A stretch of DNA of 64,000 nucleotides, taken from NCBI GenBank assembly GCA_000504425.1, contig KI632513.1, positions 1,233,491 to 1,297,490 of the forward strand, given 5' to 3'. Positions 9,159 through 17,216 of this stretch are shown here, in pieces. Every line of letters begins with the position of its first letter. Within the stretch, counting starts at the first letter, position 1. The translations under genes and the position numbers were made by a program. Source of the stretch: Rhodopseudomonas palustris JSC-3b. GTDB lineage: Bacteria > Pseudomonadota > Alphaproteobacteria > Rhizobiales > Xanthobacteraceae. Under the pieces are notes generated by a model. The model worked only from the letters and a program-made list of their open reading frames with translations. It ran no database searches and was not told the DNA's origin.

Positions 9159-9889
9159 CAGCGGCGGCCTTTCAGCATGCGTATCACGAGGTCGGCAAAC
9201 AGGATGTACAGCGCGATCAGGCACAGCACGATCTGCACCGACGCACCGACCTCAAAATCCTTGAACATGGTCCACCCGGCGAGCAAAGCCCAGATCGCGA
9301 TCAGCGCCAGATTGAGCCAGCGCCAGCGTTGCACCCGGACCGGGTGAATCACATGAAACGGCACGAAGGTCAGCACGATCAAAGCGGCGATCGCAACACT
9401 GGCCACCACCGGCGGCGGTTGCACCAGGAACAGATAGAACGCCGCGACGTTCCACAGCGCCGGGAAACCGCGGAAATGATGATCGTCACATTTCATGCGC
9501 TGATCGGCGAAGTACATCGCGCTGGTCACCACGATGCCGACCCCGAGCAGCGGCCCGATGATCGGCAGCAGCAGACCGCTCGCGACGATCGCGTAAGCGG
9601 GCACGAATACGTAGGTGAGGAAATCGACCACCAGATCGAGCACCTCGCCCGACCAGTTCGGCTGCAAGCGCTGCACATTGAGCCAGCGCGCCAGCGGCCC
9701 ATCGATGCCATCGACCAAGAGCGCCACGCCGAGCCAGACGAACATGCCGACCCAATGGGCGCGCACCGCCTCGAACAACGCCAGCAGCGCCAGCCCGGCG
9801 CCAAACGCGGTCAGCCAGTGCACGGCAAGCGCCGCCGCGCGCATGGTGCGCGAATCGGACGGCGGTGCTGGCGGATCAGGCATCGTCAT
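9158..9889 (-). CDS. pcs: Phosphatidylcholine synthase (CDP-alcohol phosphatidyltransferase)
   Basis: Pcs makes phosphatidylcholine directly from choline and CDP-diacylglycerol in the inner membrane, a pathway common in host-associated and photosynthetic alphaproteobacteria. The 243-residue protein has several membrane helices and the CDP-alcohol transferase motif: DGIDGPLARW, then, after an insert typical of Pcs, GEVLDLVVDFLTY, giving the D-G-A-R-G-D-D residues. MKCDDHHFRGFPALWN is a typical Pcs stretch. Starts are possible at ATG 9889 (MTMPDPP...) or two codons later. The terC-family gene is coupled downstream by TGATG. Confidence 0.9.
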   Translation of the reverse strand: MTMPDPPAPPSDSRTMRAAALAVHWLTAFGAGLALLALFEAVRAHWVGMFVWLGVALLVDGIDGPLARWLNVQRLQPNWSGEVLDLVVDFLTYVFVPAYAIVASGLLLPIIGPLLGVGIVVTSAMYFADQRMKCDDHHFRGFPALWNVAAFYLFLVQPPPVVASVAIAALIVLTFVPFHVIHPVRVQRWRWLNLALIAIWALLAGWTMFKDFEVGASVQIVLCLIALYILFADLVIRMLKGRR

Positions 9890-9996
9890 GAGGAATCGTG
9901 CTTATCAGGAATGACCGGCACTTGCCTATCCTGGCCGGAACCGGGCGCGGCGGCATCCGCACTTGAAAAACTCGGCGGCGCCGTCAAATGTGAGGC

Positions 9997-11199
9997 ATGA
10001 GCGACATTCTCCCCCAACCCGACCATTTCGATGCGATGGTGATCGGCGGCGGTCCGGCCGGCGTCGCCGCCGCCATTGCCATTGCGGCCACCGGAGCCTC
10101 GACCGCGCTGATCGCGCGGCGCCTGCCCTATGGCGACAACCGCACCACCGCCCTGCTCGGCGATTCGATCGACCTGCTCGACCGGATCGACGTCTGGCGG
10201 CGCTGCACCAGCAAGGCCGCGGCGCTGCGGGTGATGCGGCTGGTCGATGATACCGACCGGCTGATCCGGGCGCCGGAAGTGGCTTTCCGCGCCGAGGAAA
10301 TCGGTCTCGACGCATTCGGCTACAATATCGAAAACCGCGAGCTGATGGTGGCGCTCGAACAGCGCGCCGATGAGCTGCCGCATCTGATCCGGTTCGACGA
10401 CGAAGCGGTGATCGTCAGCCCCGACGAAACCGCGGTCGCGGTCAGCACCCGGCAAGGACGGCTGTTGTCGGCAGCGCTGGTGGTCGGCGCCGATGGCCGC
10501 AAATCGCTGTGCCGCGACGCTGCCGGCATTTCGGTGTCGCGCAAGTCGCTGCCGCAGGCGGCGCTGACCTTCAATGTCAGCCACAACCGGCCGCACCGTA
10601 ACGTCTCGACCGAATTCCACACCAGTGCCGGCCCGTGTGTGTTCGTGCCGCTGCCGGGACGCAATTCCAGCGTGGTCTGGGTGATGCAGCCGCGCGATGC
10701 CGAACGGATGCTGGCGCTCAGCGATGACGAACTGGCCGCTGCCGCGGAAAAGCAGTCGCATTCGATCCTCGGCAAGATCACCGTGCAGCCCGGCCGCAAT
10801 CTGTTTCCGCTGTCGTTCGAGCGGCCGCAGCATTTTGCCAGCAAGCGCATCGCGCTGGTCGGCGAAGCGGCCCATGTGGTGCCGCCGATCGGCGCCCAGG
10901 GGCTGAACATGGGGCTGCGCGACGCCGGCGCGCTGGCGGACATCGTGCGTGACGCGCGCGAGCGCGGCGACGATCTCGGCAGCCCGGCGGTGCTACAGCG
11001 CTTTGAGAGCGCGCGGCGCAGCGATATTGGCGGCCGTTCGATGGTGATCGACCTCGTCAACCGCTCGCTGCTCAGCGACCTGTTGCCGGTGCAGGCGGCG
11101 CGCGCGTTCGGCCTGCATCTGCTCAGCGGCGTCGGCGTGCTGCGGCGGCTGGCGATGCGCGAGGGACTGGCGATGGCGTGGCGGCCCGGGCGGCGCTAA
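9997..11199 (+). CDS. UbiH/UbiF/Coq6-type FAD-dependent monooxygenase
   Basis: The 400-residue flavoprotein has the FAD Rossmann motif VIGGGPAGVAAAIAIA at residues 15-30, the middle segment VVGADGRKSLCRDAAGI (the DG motif binding FAD and NADPH) and the second FAD motif RIALVGEAAHVVPPIGAQGLNMGLRD near residue 300. This set is typical of the ubiquinone-biosynthesis hydroxylases that hydroxylate the quinone ring. The substrate position (C5, C6 or C1) cannot be decided from sequence alone. It is divergent from pcs with about 107 bp between and convergent with the AEC transporter gene. Confidence 0.85.
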   Translation: MSDILPQPDHFDAMVIGGGPAGVAAAIAIAATGASTALIARRLPYGDNRTTALLGDSIDLLDRIDVWRRCTSKAAALRVMRLVDDTDRLIRAPEVAFRAEEIGLDAFGYNIENRELMVALEQRADELPHLIRFDDEAVIVSPDETAVAVSTRQGRLLSAALVVGADGRKSLCRDAAGISVSRKSLPQAALTFNVSHNRPHRNVSTEFHTSAGPCVFVPLPGRNSSVVWVMQPRDAERMLALSDDELAAAAEKQSHSILGKITVQPGRNLFPLSFERPQHFASKRIALVGEAAHVVPPIGAQGLNMGLRDAGALADIVRDARERGDDLGSPAVLQRFESARRSDIGGRSMVIDLVNRSLLSDLLPVQAARAFGLHLLSGVGVLRRLAMREGLAMAWRPGRR

Positions 11200-11272
11200 G
11201 CCGCCCGCCCGTCTCGCCAAGTCTATATTGGGCGGTCTGTATCGGACGATCTGTATTGGGCCTGTCGCGCGA

Positions 11273-12235
11273 TCAGTTCAGGGTCGGAAATACGATCGCG
11301 CCATTGCGCAGCAGCCACATCACGCTGGTCAGCGTGATGACCGACACGAAGGTGCCGGTGAGCACCGCCACCGAGGCCGGCTCCACCCAGCTATTGTACT
11401 GCCGACCGATCACAAACACGTTGAGCGCCGGCGGCAGCGAGGCCATCAGCACCGCGGTCGCCGCCCATTCATAGCTGAACGGCCCGAACGCGATCATCAG
11501 CCCGAACACGATCAGCGGGTGCAGCACCAGCTTGATGGTGATCAGCGCCGGGATTTCCCACGGCACCCGCCCGAACGGCCGCAGCGCCACCGTGACGCCG
11601 AGCACGAACAGCGCCACCGGCGCCGCAGCGTTCTGCAAAAACTGCAAGGTGTTATCGACCGCCGCCGGCAATTGCAGATGCAGCGCCGCGGCCAGCGCCC
11701 CGCAATAGGCGGACACGATCAGCGGGTGGAAGATGATGGCGCGCAGCATCTGGCCGACCGTGACCCACACCGGCCGGCCATCGCCGCCGGCCAGCGCCAT
11801 CAGGATCGGCACGATCGAGAACAGAAAGATGCTGTCGAAGCAAAAGATCAACGCGGTCGGCACCGCGGCCTTGCTGCCCAGCACCGCCAGCGCCAGCCCC
11901 GGGCCCATATAGCCGATATTGCCATAGCCACCGGCCAGCGCCGCGATCGCGGTGTCGCGCAGTTTCAGACCGCCGATCAGCCGCGCGACCAGCGCAGCGA
12001 GCGTGAAGGCGATCATGGTGCCAAGCGTGGTCGCGACCACGAATGGCAAATTGTTGAGTTCCTCGAACGGCGTCTTCGACATGATCCGGAAGAACAGCGC
12101 CGGCAGCGAGACGTACAGCAGGAAGAAATTCATCCAGGCGAGGCCATTTTCCGGCAACCGCTTCCAGCGACCGCAGGCAAAGCCGATGAAGATCAGTCCG
12201 AAGTAAGGAAGCGCTAGGTTCAGGATGTCGATCAT
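11273..12235 (-). CDS. AEC family transporter (auxin efflux carrier-like permease)
   Basis: The 320-residue polytopic protein has about ten hydrophobic segments in two groups of five around a central loop. LPYFGLIFIGFACGR at the N-terminus, the asparagine/glycine-rich GGYGNIGYMGPGL (discontinuous helix of transport domain 1) and VMASLPPALNVFVIGRQY near the end are typical of the AEC/PIN-like family. Bacterial members move organic acids such as malate or malonate, but the substrate is not identifiable here. The ATG at 12235 is preceded by an A/T-rich stretch; hspQ lies divergently 95 bp away. Confidence 0.85.
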   Translation of the reverse strand: MIDILNLALPYFGLIFIGFACGRWKRLPENGLAWMNFFLLYVSLPALFFRIMSKTPFEELNNLPFVVATTLGTMIAFTLAALVARLIGGLKLRDTAIAALAGGYGNIGYMGPGLALAVLGSKAAVPTALIFCFDSIFLFSIVPILMALAGGDGRPVWVTVGQMLRAIIFHPLIVSAYCGALAAALHLQLPAAVDNTLQFLQNAAAPVALFVLGVTVALRPFGRVPWEIPALITIKLVLHPLIVFGLMIAFGPFSYEWAATAVLMASLPPALNVFVIGRQYNSWVEPASVAVLTGTFVSVITLTSVMWLLRNGAIVFPTLN

Positions 12236-12330
12236 TGAATTTTCTTTGTTATTTTTGTGCGCGTGCGATCTGCGCCGGCGCTCCGCGCCGGCTCTAGCCT
12301 CGCGGCCCTTCCTGGTTTATTCGACGTGGA

Positions 12331-12663
12331 ATGATCAAGATCAGGACTGCCCGTTTCCAGATTGGACAGATCGTACGCCATCGGGTGTTTCCGTTCCGAG
12401 GCGTGATCTTCGATATCGATCCGGTGTTCGACAACACCGAAGAATGGTGGCTGTCGATCCCCGAGGACGTTCGGCCGCACAAGGATCAGCCGTTCTATCA
12501 TCTGCTCGCCGAAAATGCCGACACCGAATATGTCGCCTATGTCTCGGAGCAGAATTTGGTGGCGGACGACTCCAACGAGCCGATCCGGCATTCGCAGGTG
12601 TCGGAGATCTTTGTGCGCGACAAATCCGGCTGCTACCGGCCGCGCAATCCGTCGCTGAACTGA
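12331..12663 (+). CDS. hspQ: Heat shock protein HspQ (YccV-like hemimethylated-DNA-binding fold)
   Basis: The 110-residue protein matches the HspQ/YccV family: KFQ-like start ARFQIGQIVRHRVFPFRGVIFDIDP, then NTEEWWLSIPEDVRPHKDQPFYHLL, and YVAYVSEQNLV. E. coli HspQ influences DnaA stability and acts as an adaptor for Lon protease. The length is normal and the start at ATG 12331 fits the family N-terminus. A strong hairpin at 12736-12761 follows and separates it from the convergent IalB-family gene. Confidence 0.92.
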   Translation: MIKIRTARFQIGQIVRHRVFPFRGVIFDIDPVFDNTEEWWLSIPEDVRPHKDQPFYHLLAENADTEYVAYVSEQNLVADDSNEPIRHSQVSEIFVRDKSGCYRPRNPSLN

Positions 12664-12735
12664 CCACCTGGGCGAACCGCGCCGGTCGCAATCAGCGCGC
12701 GGCTCGCTGTTAGGCTGCCGAGGTCCAGATAAACA

Positions 12736-12761
12736 AAGGGGAGCCCGATTGGACTCCCCTT
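12736..12761. terminator. Intrinsic terminator between hspQ and the IalB-family gene
   Basis: AAGGGGAGCCC and GGACTCCCCTT form an 11-bp stem with one mismatch and a GATT loop. On the minus strand the stem is followed by TTTGTTT, a usable T-rich tail for the IalB-family gene ending at 12781; on the plus strand it also lies 73 bp after hspQ. Confidence 0.75.
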
Positions 12762-12780
12762 GGTCGTGTTGCTGGCGCGA

Positions 12781-13551
12781 TTACTTCGCCGCCGGATTGG
12801 CCTGCTGCTGAGCCTCGAGCTTCTTGCGCTGCTCTTCGGCCCGCTTCTGCAGTTCTTCCTGCAGCTTCTTCTGGGTTTCTTCGAACTGCTTCGGGTCGGT
12901 CGGCGGGCCGTCATAGGCCTTGGCGAACTCAGCCAGCGGCAGCGGCAGCGTCAGCGGCGCGCCATTGGCGTTGATCGCCTGCACGATCAGGTTCTGGCCC
13001 TTCTTCAGGTTGGACAGCAGATCGGGCGTCACTTCGTAGTCCGACATACAGCCATTGGCGAAGCAGATCACATAGGGGCTCTGCATCGGCTGGTTGTTGT
13101 CGACGATCACCCGGGTGCCGTGCACGAGCTGCATGCCGAGCGGCAGCGTCACGCGCAAAATCTTCTTCGGCTCGCCTTCCGGCTCGATGATCACGGCGGC
13201 GATCACCGGCTGGCCGGATTCAATACGGCCGTCCTTGCCGGTGAAGCACACCTGCTTGGCGTTGGCTTCCTGGCCCTTCAGGCAGAACTTGGTCCAGGGC
13301 GCGTAAATGAGCTGCACCTGCTGATCGGCGGGCGGCGTTGCCTGCTGCGGCGCGGCACCCTTCTGCGCCTGAGCGGGCGCCGGGGCAGCCTTGGCCTTCG
13401 GTTGCGCACCCTGAGGCTGCGCACCCTGCGCGGCAGGAGCCTGCTGCGCCTGCGCCGCCGGGATCGCGGTCATGGCGGTCAACGTCGCCGCCAGCAGGGC
13501 GATAGCTCCCCCGCGCGGCAGAGCCGGCGCGGCCAAGAGACGGAAATTCAT
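12781..13551 (-). CDS. Secreted invasion-associated locus B (IalB) family protein
   Basis: The 256-residue precursor starts at ATG 13551; an in-frame start at 13605 would put an 18-residue polar tail in front of the signal peptide. Residues 1-35 form a signal peptide ending AAQAQQ. An Ala/Pro/Gln-rich linker leads to the IalB domain (about 85-225) with cysteines in KFCLKG, QVCFTG, VICFANGCMSDYE, likely disulfide partners in the periplasm. The C-terminus is a Gln/Glu/Lys-rich helix (QKKLQEELQKRAEEQRKKLE), a probable coiled coil. IalB was described in Bartonella as invasion-associated, but the family is widespread in free-living alphaproteobacteria, so no virulence role is implied. Confidence 0.85.
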   Translation of the reverse strand: MNFRLLAAPALPRGGAIALLAATLTAMTAIPAAQAQQAPAAQGAQPQGAQPKAKAAPAPAQAQKGAAPQQATPPADQQVQLIYAPWTKFCLKGQEANAKQVCFTGKDGRIESGQPVIAAVIIEPEGEPKKILRVTLPLGMQLVHGTRVIVDNNQPMQSPYVICFANGCMSDYEVTPDLLSNLKKGQNLIVQAINANGAPLTLPLPLAEFAKAYDGPPTDPKQFEETQKKLQEELQKRAEEQRKKLEAQQQANPAAK

Positions 13552-13766
13552 TGCGGAGACCCTTTCTGAACGGTAGCGCCCCCAAAATGCAGCGGAGGCC
13601 GACATCTCGCCGGCGCCTGTCTCGAAACCGATTGCGGCGGATACGTGGCAGGCCTCGCGGCATGGTCAATGTGAGGGCATTCAATACAGCGGCGGTTGAA
13701 AAGATCAATGCCGGCCTGCCATTACCAACCCCAATCGAGCCCCGGCAGATGTGCTAGAGATGGGCC

Positions 13767-15632
13767 GTGCCGCTGATCGAATCACCGCGCTGGAAGCGGG
13801 GGCACCCCCCGCATTGGGCGGCCAAACTGGCCGCGGGCTTGGCTTTTTGCCTGTTTCAGGCCCTGTCCGCGCCCGCCGCCGAACAGCAGCCCGGCCCGGC
13901 CCATGCGCTGGCCATGCACGGCACCCCGGCGCTGCCCGCGGACTTCAACCACCTGCCCTATGCCAACCCGGCCGCGCCGAAAGGCGGGCGGCTGATTCTC
14001 AGCCAATCCGGCACGTTCGACAGCCTCAATCCGTTGATCGTCAAAGGCATCGCCGTGCCGCAGATGCGCGGCTATGTGATCGAGAGCCTTTTGACCCGCG
14101 GCCATGACGAGGCATTTACGCTGTACGGGCTGCTCGCCGACAGTGTCGAGACCGACGAGGCGCGCAGCTACGTCACCTTCCGGCTGCGGCCGCAGGCGCG
14201 CTTTGCCGATGGCCGGCCGGTCACCGCCGAGGACGTGCTGTTCTCCTGGCAGCTCTTGCGCGACAAGGGCCGGCCGAACTACCGGCTGTACTACGCCAAG
14301 GTCACCAAGGCCGAGATTATCGACGCGCGCACCATCCGGTTCGATTTCGGCGGCGCCGCCGACCGCGAACTGCCGCTGATTCTCGGGCTGATGCCGATCC
14401 TGGCCAAGCACGCGGTCGATCCCGAGAAGTTTGAGGAAACCACCTTAAGCGCCCCGCTCGGATCGGGGCCCTATCAGGTCACGGCGGTCCGCCCGACCGC
14501 GAGCGTCACCTTGACCCGCAATCCCGATTATTGGGGGCGTGACCTGCCGATCAATCGCGGCCTGTGGAATTTCGACGAAATCCGGATCGATTTCTATCGT
14601 GAGGCCAATGGCCAGTTCGAGGCTTTTAAGCGCGGCCTGTACGACGCCCGCATCGAGCACGAGCCGCTGCGCTGGCATGAGGGCTACAATTTCGCGGCGG
14701 CGAAAAACGGCGAAGTCATCCGCGACACCATCAAGACCGGGCTGCCGCAGCCGACCGAATATCTGGTGTTCAACACCCGCCGGCCGGTGTTTGCCGACAT
14801 CCGGGTGCGCGAGGCGCTGACCTTGCTGTTCGATTTCGATTGGATCAACCGCAACTACTTCTTCGGCCTCTATGGCCGGGTCGCTGGCTATTTCCCCGGC
14901 TCACAGCTCTCGGCCTATCAGCGCCCGGCCGATGATCGCGAACGGCAGTTGCTGGCCCCCTATCTGTCCCGCCTGCCGGCCGAGATCATTGATGGCCGCT
15001 TCCGGCTGCCCGCCAGCGACGGTTCGGGGCGCGACCGCGATACGCTGCGGCGCGCCTTGGCGCTGCTGGCCGAGGCCGGTTTTGCGCTCGATAACGGCGT
15101 CCTGAAACACCAAGACACCGGGCAGCCGCTGCGCTTCGAAATCCTGGTCACCACCCGCGATCAGGAGCGGATCGCGCTGGCCTATGCCCGCGATCTGAAG
15201 CGCGCCGGGATCGAAGCCGAGATCCGCGCCGTGGACGGCGTGCAATTCGACCAGCGCCGGCTGAGCTACGCCTTCGACATGATCCAGAACCGCTGGGACC
15301 AGTCGCTGTCGCCGGGCAATGAGCAGGCGTTCTACTGGGGCAGCGCCGCGGCCGAGGTGCTTGGTACCCGCAACTACATGGGCGCCAAGGACCCGGCGAT
15401 CGACGCCATGATCGCGGCGATGCTGGAGGCCCGCAACCGCCAGGATTTCGTCAGCGCGGTGCGTGCTCTCGACCGGGTGCTGATCGCCGGTTTCTACGCG
15501 ATTCCAGCCTATAACGTGCCTGAACAATGGATCGCCCGCTGGAATCGGATACAAATGCCGTCGAACACCGCCCTCTCCGGCGTGCTGCCCGAGACGTGGT
15601 GGTTTGCGCCGCCTCGACCATCGCAAAGGTGA
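13767..15632 (+). CDS. ABC transporter substrate-binding protein, family 5 (YejA-like)
   Basis: The 621-residue precursor starts at GTG 13767. A signal peptide (WAAKLAAGLAFCLFQALSAPAAEQ) leads to a family-5 oligopeptide/microcin-type binding protein with the opening PALPADFNHLPYANPAAPKGG and SGTFDSLNPLIVKG, typical of YejA-like proteins that bind peptides in the periplasm. The usual length of this subfamily is about 600 residues. No permease or ATPase gene accompanies it, so its transporter must be encoded elsewhere or it works alone. The next gene starts 5 nt after its stop, with an SD that overlaps the stop. Confidence 0.88.
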   Translation: MPLIESPRWKRGHPPHWAAKLAAGLAFCLFQALSAPAAEQQPGPAHALAMHGTPALPADFNHLPYANPAAPKGGRLILSQSGTFDSLNPLIVKGIAVPQMRGYVIESLLTRGHDEAFTLYGLLADSVETDEARSYVTFRLRPQARFADGRPVTAEDVLFSWQLLRDKGRPNYRLYYAKVTKAEIIDARTIRFDFGGAADRELPLILGLMPILAKHAVDPEKFEETTLSAPLGSGPYQVTAVRPTASVTLTRNPDYWGRDLPINRGLWNFDEIRIDFYREANGQFEAFKRGLYDARIEHEPLRWHEGYNFAAAKNGEVIRDTIKTGLPQPTEYLVFNTRRPVFADIRVREALTLLFDFDWINRNYFFGLYGRVAGYFPGSQLSAYQRPADDRERQLLAPYLSRLPAEIIDGRFRLPASDGSGRDRDTLRRALALLAEAGFALDNGVLKHQDTGQPLRFEILVTTRDQERIALAYARDLKRAGIEAEIRAVDGVQFDQRRLSYAFDMIQNRWDQSLSPGNEQAFYWGSAAAEVLGTRNYMGAKDPAIDAMIAAMLEARNRQDFVSAVRALDRVLIAGFYAIPAYNVPEQWIARWNRIQMPSNTALSGVLPETWWFAPPRPSQR

Positions 15633-15636
15633 TCCC

Positions 15637-17166
15637 GTGAGCCAGAACGCCGCGTCGCCGACGCTCGATGACATGTTCCGCCGGATTGTGGCGCGCGAGC
15701 CCGGCCTGATGGCGCTGATCGATCCGGCCGACAAGATGCGGATCACCGGCCAGGCTCCGCAGCGCCTGACCTATGCCGAGGCGGACCGCGCGATCGCAGC
15801 GCTAGCGGCGCATTTCACCGCGGCCGGGCTGCCGGTCAACGCGGTGATCGCGGTGCAGATGCCCAATTGCATCGAGCTGTTTCTGACCATTTTGGCCGCG
15901 CACCGCGCCGGACTGGTGGTGGCGCTGCTGCCGCAATTGTGGCGCCAGGCCGAGCTGACCATGGCGCTGAACCGCACCGGCGCGCGCGCGATCGTCACCA
16001 CCAGCCGCATTGACGGCGTCAACCACGCCGACCTGGCGATGGCCGCCGCTGCCGAAGCGTTCTCGATCCGCTACGTCGCCGGCTTCGGCAGCAATCTGCC
16101 AGAAGGCATGGCGCCGCTTGACGACGTGATGGCGGCGCCGCCGATCATCGAAACCGCGGCCCGCCAGGATTCCCGGCGCGCGGCGATCGTGACCTTCGAC
16201 GTCACCGCCCAGGGGTTTCGGCCGATCCCGCGCACCCATCTGCACATGGCCGCTGGCGGGCTGGTGCTGGCGCTGGAAAGCCGGCTGCCGCAACGCGCCA
16301 CCTTGCTGTCGGCGATGGCGCCGACCTCGTTTGCCGGGCTGGCGTCGTCGCTGGTGGCTTGGCTGCTGAGCGGCGGCACGCTGGCGCTGCATCATCCATT
16401 CGACATCGAAGTGCTGGAACGCCAGATCAACGAGCTGGGCTGCGATGCGCTCAGCATCCCGGCCGGACTGGCGATGCGACTGTCGGAAGCCGGTGTGCTC
16501 GCCGGTGCGCCGCGGCTGCAAAGCGTGCTGGCGCATTGGCGCACGCCCGAACAAGTGTTCTCCAGCCCGCAATGGGGTGAGGCGTCGGCCGCGCTGACCG
16601 ACGTCTATCTGTTCGGCGAGGCCGGATTGCTGGCGGCGCGCCGCCCAGACAATGGCGCCCCGCTGCCGATCAAGCTCGGCGTGCATGGCGTGCCGCGCGA
16701 GGCCGCGTCTTCTTCGACCGCGGGCGAGACGCTGCTGACCAGCAATGGCACGCTCGGCCTGCGCGGCCCGATGGTGCCGATCGCGGCCTATGCGCCGGAA
16801 GCTCCCAGCCGGATGGACATCGATTCCGGGCCGCCCGACTTTGTCGATACCGGCTATGCGGCGCGCACCGACCGTGCCACCGGCGCGCTGTGCATCACCG
16901 CGCCGCCGCCTGGCATCATCACCGTCGGCGGTTATCGGTTCCTGTCGCAGGACCTGCTGGAATGGGCGAAGCGACTCGGCCACGGCGCGCTGTTGACCGC
17001 CCTGCCCGACAAACTGAGCGGCTACCGGCTGGCCGGCCGCGCCGCCGACAATTCCAAGGCCCGCGAAGCGCTCTCTGAACTTGGACTGAATCCTCTTATG
17101 GTTGAGGCCTTTAGAGACAGTTCTTCACAAGTCGATGAACGCCAGGCGACGTTGACAGTGCATTAA
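15637..17166 (+). CDS. Adenylate-forming (AMP-binding) enzyme homologue with degraded catalytic motifs
   Basis: The 509-residue protein is chosen to start at GTG 15637 because AAAGGTGA lies 6-8 nt upstream and overlaps the preceding stop. The N-terminal half resembles acyl-CoA synthetases and ligases: RLTYAEADRAIAALAAHF, then IAVQMPNCIELFLTILAAHRAGLVVALLPQLW. The P-loop motif (YTSGTTGxPK) expected near residue 185 is replaced by VTFDVTAQGFRPIPRTH, the acyl-adenylate TGD motif reads DTGYAARTD, and the C-terminal catalytic lysine segment is not recognisable. The gene is intact with normal codon usage, so it may have been retained as a binding or structural protein. The true function is unknown. 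Confidence 0.7.
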   Translation: MSQNAASPTLDDMFRRIVAREPGLMALIDPADKMRITGQAPQRLTYAEADRAIAALAAHFTAAGLPVNAVIAVQMPNCIELFLTILAAHRAGLVVALLPQLWRQAELTMALNRTGARAIVTTSRIDGVNHADLAMAAAAEAFSIRYVAGFGSNLPEGMAPLDDVMAAPPIIETAARQDSRRAAIVTFDVTAQGFRPIPRTHLHMAAGGLVLALESRLPQRATLLSAMAPTSFAGLASSLVAWLLSGGTLALHHPFDIEVLERQINELGCDALSIPAGLAMRLSEAGVLAGAPRLQSVLAHWRTPEQVFSSPQWGEASAALTDVYLFGEAGLLAARRPDNGAPLPIKLGVHGVPREAASSSTAGETLLTSNGTLGLRGPMVPIAAYAPEAPSRMDIDSGPPDFVDTGYAARTDRATGALCITAPPPGIITVGGYRFLSQDLLEWAKRLGHGALLTALPDKLSGYRLAGRAADNSKAREALSELGLNPLMVEAFRDSSSQVDERQATLTVH

Positions 17167-17216
17167 GCCGGCGCGGCTAGAACAGAAGCGTGTTCAACGC
17201 TCTGTTCCGGTGATTG

